Source of the DNA: an uncultured bacterium | GTDB lineage: Bacteria > DUMJ01 | Direction: 5' to 3' | DNA: 32,318 nt | Assembly (NCBI GenBank): GCA_937958695.1 | Contig: CALGNK010000055.1 | Span: forward strand, 1-32,318 | Shown: positions 8,992-17,969 of the stretch, in pieces | Layout of the letters: the number at the start of each line of letters is the position of its first letter | How positions within the stretch are numbered: the stretch's first letter is position 1 | Translations under genes and position numbers: made by a program | Notes under the pieces: generated by a model | The model's input: only the letters and a program-made list of their open reading frames with translations | Told to the model about the DNA's origin: nothing | Database searches by the model: none

Positions 8992-10265
8992 TGGTCGAAT
9001 CTCCTACCACTAAATTCTTTAATATTTTTAAAATACCAGAACTGAGGAATAAGATACTTTTTACTCTCCTTATGATAGCAATATATAGAATAGGGATTTT
9101 TATTCCTGTCCCTGGAGTAAATATGAAGAGTTTAGAAGCTCTTATGGGACAGGGGACCCTATTAAATATGTTTGACTTGTTTGCAGGGGGTGGGCTTAGA
9201 AGTTTTTCTATATTTGCAATGGGAGTTATACCATATATAAATGCGTCAATTATAATGCAACTTTTAACAGTAGTTATTCCAGCCCTAGAGAGACTTTCCA
9301 AGGAAGAGGGAGAAATTGGTAGACGTAAAATTACTCAATATACTAGATATCTTACAGTAGTATTGGCTTTCGTAGAAGCTTTTGGGATGAGCACTTGGCT
9401 TAGAAATCTTGGTGTTTTAGAGGGAATTGGAACATTTTATCTTTTGAATGTCTCTATTACACTTACTGCTGGTTCACTCTTCCTTATGTGGATAGGAGAA
9501 ATCATTACAGAATATGGAGCTGGTAACGGTGTATCTCTTATCATCTTCTCTGGTATAATAGCAAGAATTCCGAGCGCGGTATTTCAGAGCGGAAGGCTCA
9601 TAAGTGTAGGACAGATGAATCCTTTCTTCCTGATCTTCTTTTTAATAGTTGGGATAGGTGTCTTTATGGCAGTAATATATATGCAAGAGGCGCAGAGAAA
9701 GATTCCTATACAGTATGCTAGAAGAGTAGTTGGAAGAAGGGTATACGGCGGACAGAGCTCATACTTACCGCTTAGGGTTAATCAAGGCGGAGTATTACCA
9801 ATAATATTTGCGAGTTCTGTTCTTCTATTTCCATCAACACTCTCCCAGTTTGTACCAAATATGAAGAGATTTGCCGATATACTCTCACCTGGTTCACTAC
9901 TCTATATCTCTCTTTATGCATTACTAATAATCTTCTTTACTTACTTTTATAGCTCTATAGTCTTTAATCCTGACGAGATAGCTGACAATATAAAGAAGTA
10001 TGGTGGATTTATTCCTGGTATAAGACCTGGAAGGTATACCTCTGAATATATAAATGAAATAAATACAAGGATAAACTTTATTGGAGCTATATTCCTTGCT
10101 GTATTAGCAGTAGCCCCATCCTTTATACGTTCTTCACAGATAACTGCATTTACATCAGTATTCTTTGGTACGGGGGTATTGATCGTAGTAGGGGTAGCTA
10201 TTGAAACGGTAAGACAACTTGAAGCTCAACTTATTATGAGACATTATGAAGGATTCTTGAAATAG
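8991..10265 (+). CDS. secY: Protein translocase subunit SecY
   Basis: A 424-residue pore subunit of the Sec translocon in the cytoplasmic membrane. Ten hydrophobic segments are visible, and the family signatures IGIFIPVPGVNMKSLE (plug region), MGVIPYINASIIMQLLTVVI, EIITEYGAGNGVSLIIFSGI, QGGVLPIIFASSVLLFPSTL and the cytoplasmic loop KKYGGFIPGIRPGRYTSEYI are all present. It follows rplO with a one-base overlap, its normal place in the spc operon. Confidence 0.97.
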   Translation: MVESPTTKFFNIFKIPELRNKILFTLLMIAIYRIGIFIPVPGVNMKSLEALMGQGTLLNMFDLFAGGGLRSFSIFAMGVIPYINASIIMQLLTVVIPALERLSKEEGEIGRRKITQYTRYLTVVLAFVEAFGMSTWLRNLGVLEGIGTFYLLNVSITLTAGSLFLMWIGEIITEYGAGNGVSLIIFSGIIARIPSAVFQSGRLISVGQMNPFFLIFFLIVGIGVFMAVIYMQEAQRKIPIQYARRVVGRRVYGGQSSYLPLRVNQGGVLPIIFASSVLLFPSTLSQFVPNMKRFADILSPGSLLYISLYALLIIFFTYFYSSIVFNPDEIADNIKKYGGFIPGIRPGRYTSEYINEINTRINFIGAIFLAVLAVAPSFIRSSQITAFTSVFFGTGVLIVVGVAIETVRQLEAQLIMRHYEGFLK

Positions 10266-10275
10266 AGGTGATTTT

Positions 10276-10941
10276 ATGGCTATCTATGGCGTGCTACTCG
10301 GCCCCCCTGGAGTAGGGAAGGGAACTCAGGCAAAGTTATTGGCTGGAAAGTTCAATATTACTCATATATCTACAGGGGATATACTTAGAGATGCGGTAAA
10401 TAAAAGAACTCCTCTGGGTTTACAGGTAGAGGAGATAATGAAAAGTGGTAAGCTTGTTTCGGATGATATTATAAATGCCCTAATGGAAGACTTTATAAAG
10501 AACCTTACCGATGGGTTCCTTCTTGATGGATATCCTAGGACTATAGGTCAAGCAACATTTTTGGATAATTTCTTAACTAAATACGGAAAGACATTGAATA
10601 TTGTTTTGGCTATAGATGTTGATGATGAGGAAATAATAAGGAGATTGACAGGAAGAAGATACTGTCCTACCTGTGGTAGAGGATATCACATTATATATGA
10701 CCCACCTAAAGAGCCAGAGATTTGTGACAATGATGGGACAAGGCTAATTCAGAGAGATGATGATAAGCCAGAGACTATTAGAGAGAGACTTAGAGTCTAT
10801 AGAGAAAGGACTGCACCACTTATAGACTACTATGGAGAAAAGGGACTCTTAGAAATAGTTGATGGTTCTGGATCTATAGAAGAGGTGCATAGTTTAGTTA
10901 TTAAAGTCCTAGAGAGGAAGGGCATAGTTGATAAGACGTAA
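10276..10941 (+). CDS. adk: Adenylate kinase, zinc-LID type
   Basis: A 221-residue enzyme interconverting ATP + AMP and 2 ADP. The P-loop GPPGVGKGT is at residues 9-17, the AMP-binding STGDILRDAV and GFLLDGYPRTIGQA follow. The long LID carries C130, C133, C150 and D153, the three-Cys-one-Asp zinc site known from Gram-positive enzymes. GAGGTGAT stands six bases before the ATG. It overlaps map by 14 bases. Confidence 0.97.
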   Translation: MAIYGVLLGPPGVGKGTQAKLLAGKFNITHISTGDILRDAVNKRTPLGLQVEEIMKSGKLVSDDIINALMEDFIKNLTDGFLLDGYPRTIGQATFLDNFLTKYGKTLNIVLAIDVDDEEIIRRLTGRRYCPTCGRGYHIIYDPPKEPEICDNDGTRLIQRDDDKPETIRERLRVYRERTAPLIDYYGEKGLLEIVDGSGSIEEVHSLVIKVLERKGIVDKT

Positions 10942-11683
10942 GACTCAAAGAGAGATTGAGATAATTTTCCAGGCTGGTCAGATAGTAGCAGAGGTTTTAA
11001 GATACCTGCAAGAGATTATTACACCAGGTATCTCTACTTTAGATTTAGACAAAGAGGCAGAGTCTCTTATTCATAAACTTGGCGGAAAACCTTCCTTCAA
11101 AGGCTATGGTGGGTATCCCAAGAATATCTGTGTATCTATAAACGAACAGGTTATCCATGGGATACCTAAGAGGTCAGTTAAGATTAAAGAAGGGGATATT
11201 GTTAGTATAGATGTTGGAGTAGAATATAGCGGATACCATGCTGATTCGGCGATTACTATAGCGGTAGGTAGAGTTTCAGCTGAAGCTGAGAGATTGTTGA
11301 AAGTAGGAAGAGAGGCTCTTGATATAGGTATCTCATATGCTAAGCCTGGAAATCATCTCTCAGACATCTCTCATGCTATAGAGTCTTATATATTGGCAAA
11401 TAATATGAGTGTAGTAAAGAGTTTTGTGGGCCATGGGATAGGAAGAAAACTCCATGAGGAACCTCAAATTCCTAATTTTGGTCCTCCAGGTCAAGGTCCT
11501 ATACTTGAGCCAGGTTTTGCATTGGCTATAGAGCCAATGGTAAATTTAGGAACAGAAGAGGTCTTGATCCTAGAGGATGGTTGGACAGTTATAACAAAGG
11601 ATAGGAAACTATCCTGTCATTTTGAACATACTGTTATTGTTCAGGATGGCGAACCACTAATCGCTACTAGACTAAAAGATTAG
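10928..11683 (+). CDS. map: Methionine aminopeptidase, type I
   Basis: A 251-residue metallopeptidase that removes the initiator methionine. The five metal ligands are all visible: two Asp in SIDVGVEYSGYHADSAITIA, His in FVGHGIGRKLHEEPQIPNFG, Glu in LAIEPMVNLG and Glu in CHFEHTVIV. The start is TTG at 10928 inside adk; it gives MIRRKTQREIEIIFQAGQIV, the family N-terminus, and no in-frame ATG precedes that block. Confidence 0.96.
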   Translation: MIRRKTQREIEIIFQAGQIVAEVLRYLQEIITPGISTLDLDKEAESLIHKLGGKPSFKGYGGYPKNICVSINEQVIHGIPKRSVKIKEGDIVSIDVGVEYSGYHADSAITIAVGRVSAEAERLLKVGREALDIGISYAKPGNHLSDISHAIESYILANNMSVVKSFVGHGIGRKLHEEPQIPNFGPPGQGPILEPGFALAIEPMVNLGTEEVLILEDGWTVITKDRKLSCHFEHTVIVQDGEPLIATRLKD

Positions 11684-11687
11684 AATT

Positions 11688-11696
11688 TGATATACT
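11688..11696 (+). promoter_or_regulatory. Extended -10 promoter candidate before infA
   Basis: TGATATACT is an extended -10 element (TG, one base, TATACT) in the 34-base gap between map and infA, the only sizeable gap within the adk-rplQ stretch. There is no good -35. Transcription would start near 11703 and leave a short leader with GGGTGGTG before the TTG of infA. Confidence 0.4.
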
Positions 11697-11717
11697 TTAA
11701 TAATTGGGTGGTGAAAA

Positions 11718-11936
11718 TTGTCAGATAAGAAGGATGTTATTGAAGTAGAGGGGACAGTGATAGAGGCTCTACCTAATGCAATGTTTAGGGTAGAGTTAGA
11801 TAATGGACATAGAGTTTTAGCCCATATATCTGGTAAGATAAGGCTAAACTTTATTCGTATCTTACCTGGGGATAGGGTGAAGTTGGAACTTTCGCCTTAT
11901 GATCTAACTCGTGGACGCATTATAAGGAGGTTATAA
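11718..11936 (+). CDS. infA: Translation initiation factor IF-1
   Basis: A 72-residue OB-fold factor that occupies the 30S A site during initiation. Seen: [40 protein letters not shown] and [20 protein letters not shown] then GRIIRR. The start is TTG at 11718 after GGGTGGTG; there is no ATG before the conserved block. Confidence 0.96.
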   Translation: MSDKKDVIEVEGTVIEALPNAMFRVELDNGHRVLAHISGKIRLNFIRILPGDRVKLELSPYDLTRGRIIRRL

Positions 11937-11940
11937 AGGA

Positions 11941-12054
11941 ATGAAGATACGTGCTTCAGTCAAGAAGATGTGTAATAATTGTATGATTATAAGGAGAAAC
12001 GGAAAATTGATGGTAATTTGTTCAAATCCAAAACATAAGCAGAGGCAGGGATAG
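11941..12054 (+). CDS. rpmJ: 50S ribosomal protein L36, zinc type
   Basis: A 37-codon gene lying four bases after infA. The product begins [20 protein letters not shown] and ends [13 protein letters not shown]. The zinc ligands C11, C14, C27 and H32 are complete, so this is the zinc-binding form. Its place between infA and rpsM is standard. Confidence 0.97.
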   Translation: MKIRASVKKMCNNCMIIRRNGKLMVICSNPKHKQRQG

Positions 12055-12058
12055 TCTT

Positions 12059-12430
12059 ATGGCAAGAATAGCTGGAGTAGACCTACCTAGAAATAAGAGG
12101 ATAGAGGTTGCCCTTACCTATATCTATGGTATTGGTTTCCCTACTAGTAAAAAGATTCTGCAGGAAGCAGGTATTAATCCTGATAAGAAGGCTAATGACC
12201 TTACAGAAGAAGAAATAGCAAGACTTAGAGAGATTATTGAGAATAATTATAAAGTTGAAGGGGACCTTAGGAGAGAGGTATCTCAAAATATTAGAAGACT
12301 TATAGACCTTGGTACATACAGAGGATTAAGACATAGATATGGTCTGCCGGTAAGAGGACAGAGAACTAGAACAAATGCTAGAACAAGAAAAGGCCCAAGA
12401 AAGACGGTAGGAGCCCGTAGTAAGAAGTAA
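12059..12430 (+). CDS. rpsM: 30S ribosomal protein S13
   Basis: A 123-residue S13 that contacts the P-site tRNA through its C-terminal tail. Seen: [39 protein letters not shown], and the tail [20 protein letters not shown] with KGPRKTVG. The gap to rpmJ is four bases and no strong Shine-Dalgarno is present, so it is probably coupled to rpmJ. Confidence 0.97.
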   Translation: MARIAGVDLPRNKRIEVALTYIYGIGFPTSKKILQEAGINPDKKANDLTEEEIARLREIIENNYKVEGDLRREVSQNIRRLIDLGTYRGLRHRYGLPVRGQRTRTNARTRKGPRKTVGARSKK

Positions 12431-12444
12431 GGATAGGAGGTATT

Positions 12445-12828
12445 ATGGCAAGAAGAAGAACTCGAAGAAGAGAGAAAAAGGGAGTTGTTAAAGGGATAGC
12501 TCATATACATTCTACCTTTAACAATACAATAGTTACTATTACAGACCCTAATGGTGCTGTTATAAGCTGGGCTAGTGCAGGTACCTGTGGGTTTAAAGGA
12601 ACAAAGAAGGGAACACCATTTGCTGCACAGCTGGCTGCTGAATCTGCAGCTAAGAAGGCTATAGATCAAGGTATGAGACAGGTAGATGTATATGTTAAAG
12701 GACCTGGCCCTGGAAGAGAGGCAGCTATAAGGTCTCTTCAGGCTGCAGGTTTAGATATAACCTTAATAAAAGATGTTACTCCAATACCACACAATGGATG
12801 TCGTCCACCTAAACGGAGGAGAGTATAA
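12445..12828 (+). CDS. rpsK: 30S ribosomal protein S11
   Basis: A 127-residue platform protein lining the E site. Family blocks are [76 protein letters not shown] and the end [23 protein letters not shown] precedes the ATG and the stop shares one base with rpsD. Confidence 0.97.
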   Translation: MARRRTRRREKKGVVKGIAHIHSTFNNTIVTITDPNGAVISWASAGTCGFKGTKKGTPFAAQLAAESAAKKAIDQGMRQVDVYVKGPGPGREAAIRSLQAAGLDITLIKDVTPIPHNGCRPPKRRRV

Positions 12829-13454
12829 TGGCTAGATACACAGAACCAAAGTGTAGGTTATGTAGAAGAGAGGGTGTAAAGCTTTATCTAAAAGGGGAAA
12901 AGTGCCAGTCTGTCAAGTGCATACTAGAGAAGCGTAAGACTGCCCCTGGACAGCATGGCACAGTAAGGGCTAGATTCTCAGAATATAGGTTGAGGTTGAG
13001 GGAGAAGCAGAAAGCCCGTCGTATATATGGTGTCTCTGAGACTCAATTTAGGAATTATTTTGAACTTGCATCTAAGAGAAAAGGTGTTACAGGAGAGACC
13101 CTATTGCAGTTATTAGAGAGACGCCTAGATAATGTGTTATATAGATTGGGGTTTGCTACATCTAGGGCTCAGGCTAGACAGCTTGTAGCTCATGGACATG
13201 TACTAGTTAATGGAGAGAAACTTGATATACCTTCTTACCTTGTGAATCCAGGTGATAGAATAACGTTGAAGGATAAGATACTTTCTGGCTCACTAGGTGA
13301 AACTGTTAGAGAGAGGATAAAAGAAGTTAAAATTCCAAATTGGTTAGAACTTAATCTAGATAGAGTAGAGGGTATAGTAAGGAGCTTGCCTAGTAGACAA
13401 GAGATAGATATACCTGTAAACGAACAACTGATAGTAGAGTTCTACTCTAGATAG
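12828..13454 (+). CDS. rpsD: 30S ribosomal protein S4, zinc type
   Basis: A 208-residue S4, the 16S 5'-domain assembly initiator and, in some bacteria, alpha-operon repressor. The N-terminus holds C9, C12, C26 and C31, the same spacing as the zinc site in the Thermus S4 structure. Then [20 protein letters not shown], the S4 RNA-binding domain [20 protein letters not shown] and [20 protein letters not shown]. Confidence 0.97.
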   Translation: MARYTEPKCRLCRREGVKLYLKGEKCQSVKCILEKRKTAPGQHGTVRARFSEYRLRLREKQKARRIYGVSETQFRNYFELASKRKGVTGETLLQLLERRLDNVLYRLGFATSRAQARQLVAHGHVLVNGEKLDIPSYLVNPGDRITLKDKILSGSLGETVRERIKEVKIPNWLELNLDRVEGIVRSLPSRQEIDIPVNEQLIVEFYSR

Positions 13455-13465
13455 GGGGAATATTA

Positions 13466-14449
13466 ATGTTTCATGTCGAATGGTTAAAACATGAAAAGTC
13501 ATATGGTAAGTTATATATAGAACCTCTGGAAAGAGGCTATGGTCATACTATTGGTAATGCACTAAGAAGGGTTCTTCTTTCTTCTATAGAAGGTTGCGCT
13601 CCTATAGGTGTAAGAATAGACGGTGTCCTGCACGAATTCTCTACCATACCTGGGGTTAAAGAGGATGTTGTAGACATAATATTAAATCTAAAGGGCTTAG
13701 TGGTAAAGTTATACAATACTGAACTTAAGACCATATCTATAGAGAAGAGAGGACCTAAAGTAATTACTGCAGGAGATTTTATTCCGGATAGTGATGTAGA
13801 GATTATAAATCCTGATCTTTATATAGCTACACTAGATAATGAAGATTCAGTTCTAAGGATGGACCTGGTTATACAGAGAGGCAAGGGATATGTAACTGCG
13901 GATAAGCTTAAGGGGACTTTTACTTCTGTAGGTTATATACCAATAGATGCATTCTTTAGTCCAGTAAGACAGGTAAATTATAAAGTGGAAAATACAAGGG
14001 TTGGACAGGTTACAGATTTTGAAAGGATAGTCGTTGAGTTATGGACAAATGGTTCAATAACTCCTGGAGAAGCTGTACTACAGGCTTCTAGAATATTGAG
14101 AGACAATTACGATACTCTTACTAGACTTCTAGAAAGTGAACTACAGCAAATGATATTTAGAGAAGATTTAGAGATGCAAGTTTCTGGAGAGATGTCTACT
14201 GTGATTACTTCTGAACCACTTGTAGAGGAAGGAAGATCTATAGAATCACTTGGCCTATCTTCAAGGATAATTAATATACTCAAGAGACAGGGGATTCGAA
14301 CTGCTGAAGATCTTAGTAAAAAGACTCCTAAGGAGCTGAAAAGTATAAAAAACATTGGAGACAAGATGGTTCAAGAGATAGAGGAAAAGCTTAAGAATTT
14401 TGGATATACTTTGAAAGAGGAAGAGGTGAACAAAGATGCGACATCGTAA
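13466..14449 (+). CDS. rpoA: RNA polymerase subunit alpha
   Basis: A 327-residue alpha subunit. The N-terminal assembly domain has LYIEPLERGYGHTIGNALRR and SSIEGCAPIGVRIDGVLHEF; the C-terminal domain after a linker near residue 255 has IESLGLSSRIINILKRQGIR and TPKELKSIKNIGDKMVQEIE, so UP-element and activator contacts should be possible. GGGGGAA is the ribosome-binding site. It overlaps rplQ by 14 bases. Confidence 0.97.
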   Translation: MFHVEWLKHEKSYGKLYIEPLERGYGHTIGNALRRVLLSSIEGCAPIGVRIDGVLHEFSTIPGVKEDVVDIILNLKGLVVKLYNTELKTISIEKRGPKVITAGDFIPDSDVEIINPDLYIATLDNEDSVLRMDLVIQRGKGYVTADKLKGTFTSVGYIPIDAFFSPVRQVNYKVENTRVGQVTDFERIVVELWTNGSITPGEAVLQASRILRDNYDTLTRLLESELQQMIFREDLEMQVSGEMSTVITSEPLVEEGRSIESLGLSSRIINILKRQGIRTAEDLSKKTPKELKSIKNIGDKMVQEIEEKLKNFGYTLKEEEVNKDATS

Positions 14450-14783
14450 GAAGGGAAATAGATTGGGACGTTTCTCAGCAGAGAGAAAAGCACTACTAAG
14501 AAGTTTAGTTACTGCTCTCTTTAAGCACGAGAGTATAATTACTACTGAGGCGAAGGCTAAAGAACTAGTTCCACTTGCTGAGAAACTAATCTCTATAGCA
14601 AAGAAACAAGATCTAAATGCTATAAGGAGGGTTTCTAGGGTAATATATGAAAAAGAGGTAGCAAGTAAACTATTCTCCTCTTCTAGTCTCTTTTCTAAAG
14701 ATAGTGGTCATATTCGTGTCTTTAAATTAGGGGTAAGGCAAGGGGATGGTGCTCCCCTAGTAAAAGTTGCCCTTATAAAATAG
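14436..14783 (+). CDS. rplQ: 50S ribosomal protein L17
   Basis: A 115-residue L17 at the tunnel exit. Motifs are MRHRKKGNRLGRFSAERKAL, LRSLVTALFKHESIITTEAK and AKELVPLAEKLISIAKK. The start lies within the last codons of rpoA behind GAAGAGGTG. It closes the alpha operon, but the ecfA1 start follows after one base, so transcription probably continues. Confidence 0.97.
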   Translation: MRHRKKGNRLGRFSAERKALLRSLVTALFKHESIITTEAKAKELVPLAEKLISIAKKQDLNAIRRVSRVIYEKEVASKLFSSSSLFSKDSGHIRVFKLGVRQGDGAPLVKVALIK

Positions 14784-14784
14784 A

Positions 14785-15597
14785 ATGTCAATTGAGATAA
14801 AAGACCTCTCCTTTAGTTATGAGGATAACCCAATATTAGAGGACGTTACCTTTCGTGTAGATAGCGGAGAATTTGTAGGGATAGCAGGCCCAAATGGTTC
14901 AGGCAAATCTACTTTGGCAAAATGTCTAAATGGGATATTCTCTCCAACTAGAGGAGAGGTTTTTGTTGATGGGATATCTGTAAAAGATAAATCAAAGCAA
15001 TGGATTGTTAGGCAGACTGTTGGACTTGTCTTCCAGAACCCTGATAATCAACTTGTAGCAAGCGTAGTAGAAGAGGATGTTGCTTTTGGTCCAGAAAATC
15101 TTGGCATTCCTCCCTCTATAATAAGAGAGAGGGTTCAATATGCTTTAGAGAAGGTGGGACTTATTAATGAGAGAAAAAGATTGGTTTCTACACTCTCTGG
15201 AGGGCAAAAACAGCGTGTTGCTATAGCGGGAATTCTAGCTATGAGACCAAAATACATAGTCCTTGATGAACCTACTTCTATGTTAGATCCTATTGGAAGA
15301 AAAGAGGTTCTTTCTACTGTTTTACAACTTAAAGAGGAAGGGGTAGGGATCATCTATATTACACACCATCTTGAAGAACTTGTATATGCAGATAAAATAC
15401 TGCTTCTATATAGAGGTAGGATATTTAAAGAAGGTCCTGCTAGAGATATACTTACTGATGAGGATACTCTAAAGAATATAGGTTTAGAAATCCCTGAGAT
15501 CCCTGCTCTAGCAATGAAGCTTAAGAACTTTATCAATATAGAATCTAACAAAATACCATTAACTGTCGAGGAGATGGTTAATGTCATCCTTAATTGA
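14785..15597 (+). CDS. ecfA1: ECF transporter ATPase EcfA1
   Basis: A 270-residue ABC ATPase of an energy-coupling-factor transporter, which drives uptake of vitamins or metal ions through exchangeable S subunits. Walker A GPNGSGKST is at residues 35-43, the Q-loop in GLVFQNPDNQLVASVVEEDV, the signature LSGGQKQR at 137-144 and the Walker B with D161-E162. The start is one base after rplQ with no clear ribosome-binding site. Followed by a second ATPase and EcfT; no substrate-binding S gene is near, as in group II systems. Confidence 0.94.
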   Translation: MSIEIKDLSFSYEDNPILEDVTFRVDSGEFVGIAGPNGSGKSTLAKCLNGIFSPTRGEVFVDGISVKDKSKQWIVRQTVGLVFQNPDNQLVASVVEEDVAFGPENLGIPPSIIRERVQYALEKVGLINERKRLVSTLSGGQKQRVAIAGILAMRPKYIVLDEPTSMLDPIGRKEVLSTVLQLKEEGVGIIYITHHLEELVYADKILLLYRGRIFKEGPARDILTDEDTLKNIGLEIPEIPALAMKLKNFINIESNKIPLTVEEMVNVILN

Positions 15598-16471
15598 ACT
15601 AAAAGATGTCTGGTATCAATATAATCCAAATTCTCCTCTATCTTACTGGGCTCTAAAAGGAATAGACCTTAAGATAGAAAGAGGAGAGTTTGTCTCTATT
15701 ATAGGTCCTACCGGTTCTGGTAAATCTACACTAATACAGCACTTTAATGGTTTATTAAAGCCTACAAAGGGTGAAGTTATAATAGATGGAGTAGAGATAT
15801 CCAAGACAAAAGACTTAAGGTCCATAAGAAAAAAGGTAGGTATGGTCTTTCAATATCCCGAGACACAGATATTCTCAGAGACTATTTATGATGAACTAGC
15901 CTTTGGATTAAGAAACTATGGCTATTCTGAAGAGGAGATTAGAGAAAAGATAGAAGTGGTTGTTAAAAAGTTGGGTATAGAGCATATACCTCTTGATAAA
16001 TCTCCATTCCTCTTGAGTGGAGGAGAAATGAGAAGAGTGGCTATAGCTAGTGTCCTAGCCATGGAACCAGAGGTATTTGTTCTAGATGAACCTTTAGCAA
16101 ACTTAGATCCTCAGGGACGTAGGGAGCTTCTCAGAGAGATTGACCATCTAAATAGAAAAGAATCTCTTACAGTTATAATCGTTTCTCATGACCTTAGTGA
16201 GATATCTAAATATGCAGACCGTATTATTGTTCTTTTTGATGGAACTGTAATTATGGATGGTTCACCTAAAGAGATATTTAAGAATGTGGAAAAGCTGTTA
16301 GAGATATCTTTAGGTGTCCCTCAGATAGTCGAGTTATTATATACATTAAATAAAAATGGGGCGGATATTCCTTATAATATATTAAACTTAGATGAGGCTT
16401 TTAAAGTAATAGTTAAATGGAGGAAATCTCTTGGCAATAGAGATAAGCTTCGGACAATACCTACCTCTTAA
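15581..16471 (+). CDS. ecfA2: ECF transporter ATPase EcfA2
   Basis: A 296-residue ABC ATPase paralogous to its neighbour. Walker A GPTGSGKST is at residues 42-50, VFQYPETQIFSETIYDELAF carries the Q-loop, LSGGEMRR at 145-152 is the signature typical of EcfA2, and D169-E170 closes Walker B. It overlaps ecfA1 by 17 bases and ecfT by 41 bases. The C-terminal 60 residues after the H-loop (VSHDLSEI) are longer than in simple ABC ATPases and are probably the EcfA regulatory tail. Confidence 0.93.
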   Translation: MSSLIELKDVWYQYNPNSPLSYWALKGIDLKIERGEFVSIIGPTGSGKSTLIQHFNGLLKPTKGEVIIDGVEISKTKDLRSIRKKVGMVFQYPETQIFSETIYDELAFGLRNYGYSEEEIREKIEVVVKKLGIEHIPLDKSPFLLSGGEMRRVAIASVLAMEPEVFVLDEPLANLDPQGRRELLREIDHLNRKESLTVIIVSHDLSEISKYADRIIVLFDGTVIMDGSPKEIFKNVEKLLEISLGVPQIVELLYTLNKNGADIPYNILNLDEAFKVIVKWRKSLGNRDKLRTIPTS

Positions 16472-17219
16472 CTCACCTATACATAGACTTGATCCCAGGA
16501 TAAAGCTTATAGCAATCTTTATAAGCATAATCTTTATCTTCATAGTAAAAAACTTCTATGGCTATGCCTTGCTAGCCTGTTTTTTACTAGGATTAGTTAT
16601 TCTATCTAAAGTTCCTCCATTATATATATTCCGTGGACTAAAGCCTCTTATATTTTTTATACTCCTTACATTTGCGCTCCATCTATTTACTACTCAAGGG
16701 ACAGTTATATTTCAGTTTTGGGTATTAAAGGGAACTATTGAAGGACTTAGGAATGGTTTACTTATGGTTGCTAGATTTATGCTACTTATAAGTTTTAGCA
16801 CATTACTTACCCTAACATGTTCTCCGTTAGAACTTACCGATGCTTTGGAATCTCTACTTTCACCCCTTAAACGTATAGGTTTTCCATCTCACGAAATAGC
16901 AATGATGATGAGTATAGCTTTGAGATTTATCCCTGTTTTAGTTGAAGAGACAAATAGAATTATAAAAGCTCAAGTTGCTAGGGGAGCAGATATAGAAAGT
17001 GGAGGAATATTAAATAGGGCAAAGAACCTCATACCAATTCTAGTTCCTTTATTTATAAACACATTTAAAAGAGCGGATGACCTTGCTTTGGCTATGGAGG
17101 TCAGATGTTATAGAGGTGGAGAGGGAAGGACAAGGATGAAAGAGTATACCCTCTCTCAGAGTGATTTCCTTTTTCTATTTACCTCTATTATAGTTGGTAT
17201 AGTTTCAGTCTTAATATGA
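16431..17219 (+). CDS. ecfT: ECF transporter transmembrane subunit EcfT
   Basis: A 262-residue membrane protein that couples the two EcfA ATPases to S subunits. The N-terminus SPIHRLDPRIKLIAIFISII is a CbiQ/EcfT hallmark; five or six hydrophobic helices follow, and the coupling motifs are seen in AQVARGADIESGG and LALAMEVRCYRGGEGRTRMK (Ala-Arg-Gly type). The start is TTG 16431 behind TGGAGG. It overlaps truA by four bases. Confidence 0.94.
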   Translation: MAIEISFGQYLPLNSPIHRLDPRIKLIAIFISIIFIFIVKNFYGYALLACFLLGLVILSKVPPLYIFRGLKPLIFFILLTFALHLFTTQGTVIFQFWVLKGTIEGLRNGLLMVARFMLLISFSTLLTLTCSPLELTDALESLLSPLKRIGFPSHEIAMMMSIALRFIPVLVEETNRIIKAQVARGADIESGGILNRAKNLIPILVPLFINTFKRADDLALAMEVRCYRGGEGRTRMKEYTLSQSDFLFLFTSIIVGIVSVLI

Positions 17220-17944
17220 GAAACATAAAGCTTACAATAGCTTATGATGGTTCTCCTTTCTTTGGTTTTCAGGTTCAACCTAACGTCCCAACTATTCAAG
17301 GTATACTAGAATCTGTTCTAACAGAAATTACTAAAGAAGATGTAGAAGTTATAGGTGCAGGAAGAACCGATACTGGAGTTCATGCAATAAATCAGGTAGT
17401 AAACTTTAAAACTAATTCTAAGATTCCATTAGAAAAACTTCCTATAGCTCTTAATAGCCTTTTGCCTTACTCTATAATAGTTAAGGATGCAGAAGAGGTA
17501 TCTCTAGATTTTCATGCAAGATTTTCAGCGAAATCTAGAAGCTATCTGTACTTAGCGTATAATACACCATATCCTTCGCCCTTCTTGAGAAATTACGCTT
17601 GGCATATAAAAGGAGAACTAGACATAGATAAGATGAAAGATGTAATGCATGTATTTAAGGGAGAAAAAGACTTTATTAGTTTTTCTAAATCTGATGGGGA
17701 AGGAACTATAAGAGAGATTTACGATATTGATATCTTTAAGAAAGACCCGTTTATAGTCTTTTATATAAGGGCAAATGGATTTTTAAGGGGGATGGTTAGG
17801 CTTATAGTAAGAGTTCTTGTTGATGTGGGTTACCACTTTATAGATAAAAGTGATATTGAGAATATCCTAAATGCCAGGAGAAGAGGTCTCATAAAAGGTA
17901 TTGCTCCGCCTAGTGGTCTTTACCTATACAAGATAGAATATTAG
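17216..17944 (+). CDS. truA: tRNA pseudouridine(38-40) synthase
   Basis: A 242-residue TruA, which converts U38-U40 in the anticodon stem-loop to pseudouridine. The catalytic Asp lies in GAGRTDTGVHAINQVVNF; other family parts are TIAYDGSPFFGFQVQPNVPT, FHARFSAKSRSYLYLAYNTP, FISFSKSDGEGTIREIYDID and FLRGMVRLIVRVLVDVG. It is the last gene of the transcription unit, a usual partner of ecfT. Confidence 0.95.
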   Translation: MRNIKLTIAYDGSPFFGFQVQPNVPTIQGILESVLTEITKEDVEVIGAGRTDTGVHAINQVVNFKTNSKIPLEKLPIALNSLLPYSIIVKDAEEVSLDFHARFSAKSRSYLYLAYNTPYPSPFLRNYAWHIKGELDIDKMKDVMHVFKGEKDFISFSKSDGEGTIREIYDIDIFKKDPFIVFYIRANGFLRGMVRLIVRVLVDVGYHFIDKSDIENILNARRRGLIKGIAPPSGLYLYKIEY

Positions 17945-17953
17945 TCATGTTTG

Positions 17954-17962
17954 TGATAAAAT
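17954..17962 (+). promoter_or_regulatory. Extended -10 promoter candidate, possibly leaderless
   Basis: TGATAAAAT is an extended -10 element whose last base is seven bases before the ATG at 17970. The expected transcription start falls on or next to that ATG and no Shine-Dalgarno is present, which points to a leaderless message. No clear -35 is seen. Confidence 0.4.
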
Positions 17963-17969
17963 AATATAT

